A stretch of DNA of 64,000 nucleotides from Streptomyces sp. YPW6. Its GTDB lineage: Bacteria; Actinomycetota; Actinomycetes; Streptomycetales; Streptomycetaceae. Location of the stretch: NCBI RefSeq assembly GCF_018866325.1, contig NZ_CP076457.1, positions 2,391,001-2,455,000 on the forward strand, in the 5' to 3' direction. Both the position numbers and the translations under genes were made by a program. The notes below the pieces were generated by a model, which was not told the DNA's origin, made no database searches, and saw only the letters and a program-made list of their open reading frames with translations. Positions 32,909-41,122 of this stretch are shown in pieces (within the stretch, counting starts at the first letter, position 1; the number at the start of each line of letters is the position of its first letter).

Positions 32909-33661
32909 ATGCCGATCATCAGCCCCGAGGCCGGCCACCTGACCGTCCTCAACCTCTTCAAGACCGACTCCCGCGACCGCGTCGACACCCTCGTCGACGA
33001 GATGAAGAAGATCGTGGACGTCGCCGCCTACCCGGGCTGGATCTCCAGCACCGTCCACCGCGGCCAGCAGAACCCGGGCACCGCCAACTTCATCCAGTGG
33101 CGGGGCATGGAGGACCTGGAGTCCCGTTACAACGACTCCGAGTTCAAGCACCACACGGTCCCGGTCTTCCGCGAGATCACCACCTACGTCCGCCTGATGC
33201 AGACCGAGGTCGAGCTGAGCCAGCGTCACCCCGGGTACGGCGACGTCACCGAGGTCTCGCCCGAGCGCGACGACTACACGGTCATCGAGATCCTCGGCGT
33301 GAAGCCGAACCAGCAGGGCACCCTGGTCGACACCCTGGGTGCCGCCCACGAGTGGCTGGTGGACGTCCCCGGCTACCGCTCGCAGAGCGTCATGCGCGGC
33401 ATCCGCTCCCGCAACCTGGACGGTGGCCAGGGCACCCTGGCCACCGTCGGCACGGACAACGACTTCGTCGTCGTCTACTCGCAGTGGGACGGCAAGGTGT
33501 TCTACGACTCCTTCCGCAACCAGCCCGAGGCCCAGTGGATCCGGGCCCGTGACGCCTACCAGGAGAAGCGGTACGCCCTGACCACCAGCGTCGACTGGAA
33601 CGGCTACCGCGCGGTCCACACCCGCTCCGCCGAGCAGCCGGTGGCCGCCGCCGCGAGCTGA
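32909..33661 (+). CDS. Two-domain antibiotic-biosynthesis monooxygenase (AlpJ/JadG/GilOII type)
   Basis: A 250-residue protein of two ABM ferredoxin-like domains (about 8-110 and 128-235), with repeated features such as LNLFKTDSRDRVDTLVDEMK and IEILGVKPNQQGTLVDTLG. In the kinamycin, jadomycin and gilvocarcin pathways, enzymes of this size and architecture cleave the B ring of dehydrorabelomycin-type angucyclines, leading to ring contraction to a benzofluorene or other skeletons. Last gene of the rightward polyketide operon, followed by a 16-bp terminator. ATG after AGGAGCAGCA. Confidence 0.87.
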   Translation: MPIISPEAGHLTVLNLFKTDSRDRVDTLVDEMKKIVDVAAYPGWISSTVHRGQQNPGTANFIQWRGMEDLESRYNDSEFKHHTVPVFREITTYVRLMQTEVELSQRHPGYGDVTEVSPERDDYTVIEILGVKPNQQGTLVDTLGAAHEWLVDVPGYRSQSVMRGIRSRNLDGGQGTLATVGTDNDFVVVYSQWDGKVFYDSFRNQPEAQWIRARDAYQEKRYALTTSVDWNGYRAVHTRSAEQPVAAAAS

Positions 33662-33683
33662 TCCCCGGACCAACCCCCCACAG

Positions 33684-33718
33684 ACGTAGGGCCCCTGGCA
33701 ACGCCAGGGGCCCTACGT
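33684..33718. terminator. Bidirectional terminator, perfect 16-bp stem
   Basis: ACGTAGGGCCCCTGGC (33684-33699) and its complement (33703-33718) around an AAC loop, between the convergent ABM oxygenase (33661) and the 628-residue unknown (33734). Confidence 0.9.
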
Positions 33719-33733
33719 GGTGTCCGCGCCGCT

Positions 33734-35620
33734 TCACCCGGCGATCGTGGCCCAGTGCCACCGCGAGTCGAAGGAGGTGACCTCGATGTCCGTGCCCTCG
33801 GCGACCAGCGCGGCCGCCAGGGTGGTGGCCCCCGCGACGAAGGCGGACGCTCGATCGGCGGCCAGCAGGTCCTGCTCGTCGAAGGGGAGCCCCTCGCAGC
33901 GCAGCAGCCGGAGGTCCATGAAGCCGTTGAAGCGCCGGCCGAGGACCTCCACCGCCTGCGGGCTGCGGACGGTGAACCGCACCCGGGCCGCGACGTGCCC
34001 GTTGTGGTGCTGGTCGGAGTAGTACGCGATGTCCGGGATCGCCGGCGGAACGAAGTGGTCGCGCGCCGCGATCTCGGGCACCTTCGGCAGGTTGCCGACC
34101 AGGAAGTGCCAGGAGTTGTACTGCATCCGGGAGGAGATCGCCCACGCGGTGTCGGCCAGCCGGGACGGCGAGCCGCCGAAGAGCTGCTTCGACTCCTCCG
34201 AAGGCACCACGCAGCAGAAGAAGTGCGGGATCTCCCACGCGGCGATCGTCGGGTACGCCTCCGCGCGCAGCGCCTCGATCAGCGCCGGGAGCGACCGCAT
34301 GCCGCGGCTCATCGCGAAGTCCGCCTCGAAGACGACCGTGGCGGCCGTCACCGTCTCGTACACCAGCGACTCCAGGCCGGAGCCGAAGTCGCCGTGCGGT
34401 TCCGCCAGCCAGCCGGGGGAACCCTCCAGGGCCGCGGACAGCTCCGCGAACGTGGCGCCGGATACCGGCAGACGTTCGCTCAGCCGGGCGCACAACACGG
34501 CCTCCAGACGCGCCGCTTCGTGCTTCACGGGGCCCGAGACCCGTTCGATCTTGTGCATCAGCGGTCCGTGGATCTCCCGGTAGAGCTGGACCGAGGAGCC
34601 CATCAGCTCACGGCGGCGGGCGGCCAGCGCGTCGGCCAGCTCGCCGAGGGCGAGCACGCCGTGCGCGGCGGGGGCCGGCACCGGGGGCAGGCCGGGCGCC
34701 GCGGCGTCGTAGGCGGCGCGCGTGCGCTCCAGGAGGAGCGCCACGTGGTCGAGCGTCAGCTGTGTCCCGTTGGCCTCCTCGATCCGGGCGTACCCGGCCG
34801 AGCGCACGAGCAGCGTCAGGCAGACGACCAACAGGACGTCGCTGTCCGCCCACAGCTCCAGCGGGATCGTGCGCAGGCTGCTCAGCACGCAGTCGGGATG
34901 TCCCGGACGCAGTGTCTTGCCGGTGAGGTTGTTCTGGTCGCGGAAGTTCGTGTACCGCCGGTCGCCGGCGTACAGGACGAACGGCGCCGTCCGCAGTGCC
35001 GCCTCGGTCAGCTGCTCCAGGACCTCGCGCCGGCCCTCGGCGCCGGCCTCGTGGAGCCAGTTGCGGCAGTCGCGTACGGAGGCGTGCCAGCGGTCGGTGG
35101 CGAGGGCCAGCTCGACCTGGTAGTCGGCGAGGTCCTCGGCGGACCACGGAACGTGCAGGACGCCGTCGACCAGGTCGGCCTCACCGCTCAGCGGGCCCCC
35201 GGACGGGACCCGGAGCAGGACGCGGCCGCTGCGGTCGAGGCCGATCTCGCCGAGGAACGCGGTGTCCGCGTCCTCGGGCCGGTCGGTGGCCCGGCCGTCC
35301 TTCCGCCAGTTGCGGCCGACGAGCACCTTGAGCGCGGCCTCCTCCTTCACGGGCAGCGCCCGCAGCTGGATGTCGGCCGGGACGTGCCCGCCGAGCGTGA
35401 GGAGGATATCGACAGCGGTGCCGAGGTCGGGGGCGTCGAGCGCCTGTCGCCAGGTCTTCCGGAGCAGGACCGGGAACCCGCCGTCCCGAGCGCCCGGCGG
35501 ATCGGGCCGCTCCGCGACCCCGGCGGCGCTGCCGAGTCTGCTCGGGCGGCGGCTCCGGCGGGCCTTGGCCATCGCGGCCCGCCGGTCGAGCGTCCGGTCC
35601 GGCTCGGTGGGGATGGTCAT
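33734..35620 (-). CDS. 628-residue protein of unknown family paired with a ferredoxin
   Basis: A soluble 628-residue protein whose family I do not recognise. The first 30 residues are basic (AMAKARRSRRPSRLG). Notable segments are DRRYTNFRDQNNLTGK, PHFFCCVVPSEESKQLFGG, MQYNSWHFLVGNLP and SDQHHNGHVAARVRF; Cys pair and His-rich stretches could bind metal. It is translationally coupled (ATGA) to a two-[4Fe-4S] ferredoxin, suggesting an electron-requiring oxidoreductase. Hypothetical proteins next to ferredoxins are also part of the shared lomaiviticin/kinamycin diazo gene set as I recall it, but homology is not shown here. Start ATG 35620 with GAGGAGGG upstream. Confidence 0.85.
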   Translation of the reverse strand: MTIPTEPDRTLDRRAAMAKARRSRRPSRLGSAAGVAERPDPPGARDGGFPVLLRKTWRQALDAPDLGTAVDILLTLGGHVPADIQLRALPVKEEAALKVLVGRNWRKDGRATDRPEDADTAFLGEIGLDRSGRVLLRVPSGGPLSGEADLVDGVLHVPWSAEDLADYQVELALATDRWHASVRDCRNWLHEAGAEGRREVLEQLTEAALRTAPFVLYAGDRRYTNFRDQNNLTGKTLRPGHPDCVLSSLRTIPLELWADSDVLLVVCLTLLVRSAGYARIEEANGTQLTLDHVALLLERTRAAYDAAAPGLPPVPAPAAHGVLALGELADALAARRRELMGSSVQLYREIHGPLMHKIERVSGPVKHEAARLEAVLCARLSERLPVSGATFAELSAALEGSPGWLAEPHGDFGSGLESLVYETVTAATVVFEADFAMSRGMRSLPALIEALRAEAYPTIAAWEIPHFFCCVVPSEESKQLFGGSPSRLADTAWAISSRMQYNSWHFLVGNLPKVPEIAARDHFVPPAIPDIAYYSDQHHNGHVAARVRFTVRSPQAVEVLGRRFNGFMDLRLLRCEGLPFDEQDLLAADRASAFVAGATTLAAALVAEGTDIEVTSFDSRWHWATIAG

Positions 35621-35952
35621 GCGGTCCCTCCTCTGGTCAGTTCGATGTGCTCCCACATGCGGGCCTCGGTGGCGGTCCAGTCCTCGTCGACGTAGATGCA
35701 GTCGACGGGGCAGACCATCACGCACTTCGGGCAGCCGGAGCAGAGCTCGGGCACGATCACGACGTTGAGCCCGTCGTCGAAGATCGCCCCGAACTCGGGC
35801 GGGCAGCTGCGCAGGCACGTGTCGCACGTGATGCACTCCGACGTCTCGATGCGACGCGGGGGCTTCTTCCAGTTCTCGTCGCGGGAGCGCTCGGCGATCC
35901 GCTCGGCGCGAGCGGTGTCGGCTCCGGACGGGGTCTCTTTCACCTCGGGCAC
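35617..35952 (-). CDS. Two-[4Fe-4S] ferredoxin
   Basis: A 111-residue ferredoxin with two full cluster motifs, CITCDTCLRSCP and CSGCPKCVMVCPVDCIYV, in the last 75 residues, preceded by a charged N-terminal extension. It would deliver low-potential electrons to a partner; the overlapping downstream gene (33734-35620) is the obvious candidate. The GTG at 35952 has GAGGGTG upstream; a longer version from a GTG at 36021 would overlap the glutamine-synthetase stop and lacks a ribosome site. Same operon as the GS-like and amidase genes. Confidence 0.9.
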   Translation of the reverse strand: MPEVKETPSGADTARAERIAERSRDENWKKPPRRIETSECITCDTCLRSCPPEFGAIFDDGLNVVIVPELCSGCPKCVMVCPVDCIYVDEDWTATEARMWEHIELTRGGTA

Positions 35953-36010
35953 GGTGTGGTCACCCTCTTCCTCTCTGGTGGGACACACGGGTGGGGCGGG
36001 GAACGGTGGT

Positions 36011-37519
36011 TCAGAAGGCACCGAAGTACTCGCGGTGCTCCCATTCGGTGACGGCGCCGGCGAGGGCCTCCGGCGGGGCGGTGGCGGACCAGGCGTCGAA
36101 CCGGTCGGCCTCGCTCTCCTTCAGCTTGGCCAGGCACGCCTTGAGCGGGGCGCCGAGCAGCCGCTCGGTGCTCTCGCCGGTGCGGAAGGCGTCGAGCGCC
36201 TCGCGCAGTGTCCGCGGTAGCCGGGGACGCGAGGCGGGGGCGGCGGTCGGGGGCCCGGCAAGCATCCCTTCGAGTCCCGCGTGCAGCTGGGCGGCGATGA
36301 GGAGGTACGGGTTGGCGCAGGGCTCCCCGATGCGGTTCTCGACATGGGTGGCGCTGCCGCCGCTGAGCACCCGGACCATGGCGCTGCGGTTCTCGAACTG
36401 CCAGTCGACAGTGGTGGGCGCGAGCGTGAACTCGGGCGCGAGCCGCCGGTATCCGTTGACGGTCGGCACGGAGAGGAGGCAGAACTCCCGGGCGCGGGAG
36501 AGCAGTCCCTCGATGTACGCCCGGCCGTCGGCGGAGACGGCGTCCTGGAGACCGTCGCCCTCGGCGAAGAGGTTCCGCCCCGTCTTGGCGCTGCTGACGG
36601 ACTGGTGGAGGTGCCAGCCGCTGGCGTCGAAGCTCTCCAGACGCGGCAGCGTCATGAAGGACGCGTGGTGGCCGAGGCGCCGGCACTCCTGCTTGAGCTG
36701 GGTGCGGAGCAGCAGCATCGCGTCGGCGGCGTCGAGGGCCCGCAGGGGGTTGAAGGTGGTCTCCAGCTGGCCGGGGCCCGACTCGTGCTCGAAGGAGCGC
36801 AGCGGCAGGCCGAGACGCGTCAGCATCGCGGCGAGGGGGTCGGCGATGTCGGCGACGGAGTCGTAGGCGGAGTCGAGGTTGAACTGGTAGCCGGGGTTGA
36901 CGGCCACCACCTGGGGGGCCGGTCCCTGGGTGCCGAAGCCGTTGCCCTCGTTGCCGACGGGACCGCCGGCCAGCCGGGTCAGGTACCACTCGACCTCCAG
37001 GCCGATGACCGGCGACAGGTCGTGGCAGGCGTACTCGGCGAGGACCCGGCGCAGCACGTCGCGCGAGGAGAGGGGGTGCGGGGTGCCGTCGCGGAGGTAC
37101 TCGTCGCCGAGTACCCAGGCGGTGCGCGCGCCCTTGTCCCGGGGCAGCACCTGGAAGGTACGGGGGTCGGGGACGAGCACGAAGTCGCCCGCTCCCAGGA
37201 GTTCGCCGACGCCGACCCCGGCGTCCGCGAGGAAGTCGACGGCGACGGCGTGGCCGGTGTCGAAGAGGAACGGCCCGGCGCTGAAGTCCATGCCGTTGCG
37301 GAGCACCGAGCGGAACACCTCGGCCGGGACCGTCTTGGAGCGGGCGAGCCCGTGCGGGTCGCAGAACGCGACCCGCACGAGGTCGACCTCGGCGAGCTGG
37401 AGTTCGACCTGCTCGGCCGCCGCGATCTGGCGTTCGTCCCAGAGCCCGAACTCGGCGACGAAGGAGGGGCGGCCGACGCCGCTGTCCTCGCCGAGTGTGG
37501 CCCACGACCTGGAGACCAT
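36011..37519 (-). CDS. Glutamine-synthetase-like ligase (type III/GlnT-like, glutamylhydrazine-forming candidate)
   Basis: A 502-residue GS-family enzyme. Catalytic segments are GLEVEWYL (metal Glu), HESGPGQLE, WHLHQS (GxHxHxS class), NGYRRLAPEF and ENRIGEPCANPYLLIAAQ; the long form resembles gamma-glutamyl ligases for amines rather than housekeeping GlnA. In the fosfazinomycin and kinamycin pathways a GS-like enzyme (FzmN type) ligates hydrazine to glutamate, making glutamylhydrazine as a carrier. The neighbouring amidase, ferredoxin and unknown protein fit that route. ATG 37519 with GGAAAG five bases upstream. Confidence 0.88.
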   Translation of the reverse strand: MVSRSWATLGEDSGVGRPSFVAEFGLWDERQIAAAEQVELQLAEVDLVRVAFCDPHGLARSKTVPAEVFRSVLRNGMDFSAGPFLFDTGHAVAVDFLADAGVGVGELLGAGDFVLVPDPRTFQVLPRDKGARTAWVLGDEYLRDGTPHPLSSRDVLRRVLAEYACHDLSPVIGLEVEWYLTRLAGGPVGNEGNGFGTQGPAPQVVAVNPGYQFNLDSAYDSVADIADPLAAMLTRLGLPLRSFEHESGPGQLETTFNPLRALDAADAMLLLRTQLKQECRRLGHHASFMTLPRLESFDASGWHLHQSVSSAKTGRNLFAEGDGLQDAVSADGRAYIEGLLSRAREFCLLSVPTVNGYRRLAPEFTLAPTTVDWQFENRSAMVRVLSGGSATHVENRIGEPCANPYLLIAAQLHAGLEGMLAGPPTAAPASRPRLPRTLREALDAFRTGESTERLLGAPLKACLAKLKESEADRFDAWSATAPPEALAGAVTEWEHREYFGAF

Positions 37520-37703
37520 GTTCACTTTCCTTCCGCGGGAGAGATGGGGGCGCGCCGGAGCGGGGCCGGGGGCCGTCGCGAAGAGTCCGGCGGCCGGGAG
37601 CGCGACGTCGTCGTCGGCCGGGCCGCCCCCGCGCCCGGCGGTGTGCGGGGGACGTCCGGTGCCGCCCCCTCGCCGTTCGGAGGCCACGATGCGGGGAGCA
37701 TGA

Positions 37704-39137
37704 TCATTTCCCTTCCGGCGGCCGGCCCGGAGGGGCCAGGGCGAGGCCGAGGGCCGCCTCGACGCGTTCGGCGGTCTGGAGCACGAGGCCGTCGTCACCG
37801 ACGCGGCCCACGAGTTGGAGGCCGACCGGCAGGCCGGCGGGCGTGAGGCCGACGGGCAGCGACAGGGCCGGCTGACCGGTGAGGTTGAAGGGGTACGTGG
37901 CGGGCGACCAGGCCAGCCAGCGCAGTTCGGCCGGGTCGGCCGCCCAGGGCGGGGCGATCGCCTCGGCCGCGAACGGCTCGATCGGTACGGTCGCCATCAC
38001 CAGGAGGTCGTAGGAGTCCATCACCGCGGCGAGCCGGATCCGCAGCGCGAGCCGGGTGTCCTCGGCGCGCGCGACCGCAGCGGCGCCGAGCGAGCGCCCG
38101 TACCGCACGACCGCGAGCCTGCCCCGGTCGCACCGGGCGTCGTCCTCGGGGGCGGTGCCGTGCGCGTCGGCGGCGGCCAGGATGTCCACGAGCGCGCCGT
38201 ACGGATCGGAGAACGGCACCTCGACCCGCTCGACCCGATGGCCGAGCGCGGCGAGGACCGGCAGCACGCCTTCCGTGACGTCACGCACCGGGGCCGACGT
38301 ACCGGGGAACTCGATCCAGCCGATCCGCAGCGGTCCCGCCGCCCGCCCGGGGGCCGAGCGCACACCGGCCGAGTCCGGGTCGCGGCCGTCGCGACCGGCG
38401 AGCACCTTCATGAGCTCGGCGACGTCCGCCACGCTCTGCGCCAGCGGCCCCACATGGGACAGCCGCTCCGGGCACGGCGGGACGTACGGAACGAGCCCGT
38501 ACGAGGGCTTGAAGCCGACCACGCCGCAGAAGGCGGCGGGGATGCGGACCGAGCCCGCGCCGTCGGTGCCGAGCGAGACGGTGCACATTCCCGCCGCCAC
38601 GGCCGCCGCCGACCCGCCGCTGGAGCCGCCCGCGGTCCGGTCGTACGCCCAGGGATTGCGGGTGGGAGCGCAGACCCGGCTCACCGTGCTCGCGCTCCAA
38701 CCGTACTCGGACGTGGTCGTCTTGCCCACGACGATCGCGCCCGCCGCGCGCAGCCGCGCCACGGACGGCGCGTCGGCCGGCTCGCGGCGGTTCGGCAGCA
38801 GCGAGCCGCGACGGGTCCCGAGGGACTCGGTCTGGATGAGGTCCTTCACCGACACGGTGCTGCCGAGCAGCGGCCGGTCGCGGAAGGCGGCCGGGCCGAG
38901 GACGGCGAGCAGCCGGTCGGCCGCCTCGGCCTCGCGCAGCGCGCGGGCCTCGGCGACCTCGACGTACGCGCCGATCTCCGGGTCCGTCGCGCGGATCGCA
39001 CCGAGCACGTCGAGGACGTGACCGGTGACCGTGGAATGACCGTCGAGAAGAGATTTCCGTGTGGTGTGAATGCCGTGGCGGACCGGCTGCCTGCTCTTCG
39101 TCGTTGTGGACTCTGACACGAGACCCATACAAGTCAT
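37704..39137 (-). CDS. Amidase-signature hydrolase
   Basis: A 477-residue amidase-signature enzyme with the Ser-cisSer-Lys triad: Lys in STVSVKDLIQTE, cis-Ser in TAGGSSGGSAAAVAAG and the nucleophile in GTDGAGSVRIPAAFCGVVGFKPSYG. It would hydrolyse an amide or hydrazide; in glutamylhydrazine logic it removes glutamate after transfer. The start is uncertain: ATG 39137 or 39128 or TTG 39155, none with a good ribosome site. It is upstream of the GS gene in the same leftward operon and divergent from the gene at 39290. Confidence 0.88.
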   Translation of the reverse strand: MTCMGLVSESTTTKSRQPVRHGIHTTRKSLLDGHSTVTGHVLDVLGAIRATDPEIGAYVEVAEARALREAEAADRLLAVLGPAAFRDRPLLGSTVSVKDLIQTESLGTRRGSLLPNRREPADAPSVARLRAAGAIVVGKTTTSEYGWSASTVSRVCAPTRNPWAYDRTAGGSSGGSAAAVAAGMCTVSLGTDGAGSVRIPAAFCGVVGFKPSYGLVPYVPPCPERLSHVGPLAQSVADVAELMKVLAGRDGRDPDSAGVRSAPGRAAGPLRIGWIEFPGTSAPVRDVTEGVLPVLAALGHRVERVEVPFSDPYGALVDILAAADAHGTAPEDDARCDRGRLAVVRYGRSLGAAAVARAEDTRLALRIRLAAVMDSYDLLVMATVPIEPFAAEAIAPPWAADPAELRWLAWSPATYPFNLTGQPALSLPVGLTPAGLPVGLQLVGRVGDDGLVLQTAERVEAALGLALAPPGRPPEGK

Positions 39138-39198
39138 TGCCAGAATTACGCGCAACTCACCTATCGGGAACGGGCGTTACATCTGCTTCCGATCCACA

Positions 39199-39205
39199 GT
39201 TGAAC
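39199..39205. promoter_or_regulatory. GTTGAAC motif in divergent promoter region
   Basis: A single GTTGAAC lies between the amidase start (about 39137) and the gene starting at 39290; compare the copies at 7103, 22796, 26476 and 45834. Confidence 0.45.
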
Positions 39206-39289
39206 GTGATTTCTTGCGAATGTGACAGCCACCGAAGCAGCATGTTTCCCAGATAATTCCCCCATACATATCGCACAGGAGAAGACCCG

Positions 39290-39736
39290 ATGACTCCACG
39301 GATGGACAACCCCTCCCTGGTCGTTCCCGGTGCCCTGCAGCCTCTGCTCGACCTGTCCGAGGTCATCGGCAAGGTCGGCATCCCGCAAGCGACCCTCGAC
39401 CTCGTCCGCCTGCGCGTGAGCGAGATCAACGGCCGCGACTGGACCCTCGTGGACCCGGCCGGCCTGGCGAACGGCGCCGACGACCGCCTCCCGCTCGTCG
39501 CCACCTGGCGCACCGAGACCGTCTTCACGGACGCCGAGCGTTCCGTCCTCGCCATGGCCGAGGCCGTCACGCTCCTGGCGGACCCGGAGCACATGGCCTC
39601 CGACGCGGTGTGGGAGGAGTGCGCCCGGCACTTCACCGAGGAGCAGCTCGGCGCCCTGCTCATGCATGTCGGCCTGGTCAACATGTGGAACCGGGTCAAC
39701 GTCGCCTCCAACCAGGCCCCCGCGGTCTGGCGCTGA
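39290..39736 (+). CDS. Carboxymuconolactone-decarboxylase/AhpD-like protein without the CxxC
   Basis: A 148-residue all-helical CMD-fold protein: LVRLRVSEINGRDW aligns with the RVSQINGCAYC segment of AhpD-like proteins, but the redox CxxC pair is missing. FTDAERSVLAMAEAVTLL and GALLMHVGLVNMWNRVNVASN match the conserved second half. Without the cysteines it is unlikely to be a peroxidase, and may be an isomerase- or decarboxylase-like enzyme. ATG with AGGAGAAG five bases upstream. Followed by the sulfotransferase 17 bases later, so co-transcribed. Confidence 0.82.
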   Translation: MTPRMDNPSLVVPGALQPLLDLSEVIGKVGIPQATLDLVRLRVSEINGRDWTLVDPAGLANGADDRLPLVATWRTETVFTDAERSVLAMAEAVTLLADPEHMASDAVWEECARHFTEEQLGALLMHVGLVNMWNRVNVASNQAPAVWR

Positions 39737-39753
39737 CGGAAGGATGCGTAACC

Positions 39754-40410
39754 GTGAAGCTCATCAACGCCGGTCTGGGCAGGACCGGCACGACCTCGCT
39801 GAAGGTGGCCCTGGACCGGCTGGGACTGGGGCCCTCCTTCCACATGTTCGACATCGTGGACGACGACGCGCGCCTGGAGCAGTGGGAGAGGATCGTCTGC
39901 GACGGGGAGGACCCCGACTGGCGGGCGGTGTTCGCCGGGTACTCCTCCGCGGTCGACGGTCCCTGCACGGTCTACTACCGGCAGCTCGCTGAGGCCTTCC
40001 CGGAGGCCAGGTTCGTCGTCACCGTCCGGGACGCCGAGGGCTGGTACCGGAGCACGTACGACACGCTCTACCAGTTCGTCCTGCGCAGCAAGGAGCGTCC
40101 GCCGGAGCCCGGCTCCCGCCAGGAACGGCTGCTCCGCATCGTCAGCACCATGATCTGGGACGGCGTCTTCGAGGGCCGCTTCGAGGACCAGGACCACGCC
40201 GTCGCGGCGTACCGCCGGCACAACGAGGACATCGTGCGCGCCCTCGGCGCCGACAAGGTGCTCGTCTACGACGTGCGCCAGGGCTGGGACCCGCTGTGCG
40301 CCTTCCTCGGGGTCGACGTCCCCGACGAGGAGTTCCCGCACGCCAACGACTCCGCCGCCATGCGGCAGCGGATCGCCCAAGCGGCCGGCGCCCCGGTCGC
40401 GGCGGGCTGA
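39754..40410 (+). CDS. PAPS-dependent sulfotransferase family protein
   Basis: A 218-residue P-loop sulfotransferase-like protein. The 5'-phosphosulfate loop is INAGLGRTGTTSLKVAL at residues 3-19 and the 3'-phosphate-binding segment is FVVTVRDAEGWYRS. The family transfers sulfate from PAPS to hydroxyl or amino groups. Sulfate-activating genes (cysCDN) flank the cluster at 58-61 kb, which fits. It lies between the CMD-like gene and a sugar epimerase, so a sugar hydroxyl or phenol may be the acceptor. GTG 39754 with GGAAGGA upstream. Confidence 0.85.
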   Translation: MKLINAGLGRTGTTSLKVALDRLGLGPSFHMFDIVDDDARLEQWERIVCDGEDPDWRAVFAGYSSAVDGPCTVYYRQLAEAFPEARFVVTVRDAEGWYRSTYDTLYQFVLRSKERPPEPGSRQERLLRIVSTMIWDGVFEGRFEDQDHAVAAYRRHNEDIVRALGADKVLVYDVRQGWDPLCAFLGVDVPDEEFPHANDSAAMRQRIAQAAGAPVAAG

Positions 40411-40430
40411 GCCGACGAGGAGCTGATCCT

Positions 40431-41036
40431 GTGTTGATCACGGAAATGACGCTCCCGGGCGCCTACCGCGTCGAGCCGGAACCGCTGAGCGACCGTCGGG
40501 GGCATTTCTTCGAGTCGGTGCGTGCCAGCGAGATCCTGGCCGAGAGCGGCTGGGACTTCTCGGTCCGGCAGGTGAATTACTCGGTGTCCCTGAAGAACAC
40601 GCTGCGGGGAATTCACGGCACCAAGGTCCCGCCCGGTCAGGCGAAGTTCGTGACCTGCGTTCGGGGCAGCGCGCTCGATATCGCGGTCGACCTCCGGGTC
40701 GGTTCTCCGACGTTCGGGCAGTACGACGTCACGCACCAGAGTCCGGAGACCGGCACGGCCGTGTACCTGCCCGACGGCATCGGCCACGCCTTTCTGGCCC
40801 TGACCGGCGACACCTGCATGAGCTACCTCTGCTCACAGGAGTACGTGCCCGGCACGATGATCGACGTCGACGCGCTCGATCCGGAGATCGGCCTGCCGTG
40901 GGAGCTGAAGGAACCGCCGATCCGCTCGGACAAGGACGCGGCGGCGCCCACCCTCGCGGAGGCGGCCGCGCTGGGCATCCTGCCCACGTACGAGCAGTGC
41001 CTGCCGCGCCCCTTCGCAGCCCTGCGGAACGGCTGA
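40431..41036 (+). CDS. NDP-4-keto-6-deoxyhexose 3,5-epimerase (RmlC/EvaD type)
   Basis: A 201-residue RmlC-family cupin: MTLPGAYRVEPEPLSDRRGHFFES, LKNTLRGIHGTKVPPGQAKFVTCVRGSALDIAVDLR (split here) and YLPDGIGHAFLALTGDT. It inverts C3 and/or C5 of a dTDP-4-keto-6-deoxysugar, giving L-sugars. GTG 40431 with GAGGAG upstream. It sits with the 3-ketoreductase-like gene (opposite strand) and the thymidylyltransferase; a 4,6-dehydratase is not in the window. Confidence 0.88.
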   Translation: MLITEMTLPGAYRVEPEPLSDRRGHFFESVRASEILAESGWDFSVRQVNYSVSLKNTLRGIHGTKVPPGQAKFVTCVRGSALDIAVDLRVGSPTFGQYDVTHQSPETGTAVYLPDGIGHAFLALTGDTCMSYLCSQEYVPGTMIDVDALDPEIGLPWELKEPPIRSDKDAAAPTLAEAAALGILPTYEQCLPRPFAALRNG

Positions 41037-41058
41037 CGCCCGCGGGTGCGCGCACATG

Positions 41059-41098
41059 AGGACGGCAGCCGGTGCCCTCGGGCACCGGCTGCCGTCCT
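41059..41098. terminator. Bidirectional terminator, 18-bp stem
   Basis: Perfect pairing of 41059-41076 with 41081-41098 around a CTCG loop, between the convergent epimerase (41036) and oxidoreductase (41123). Confidence 0.88.
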
Positions 41099-41122
41099 TC
41101 TCGTCCCGGCAGGAGGCCGTCC

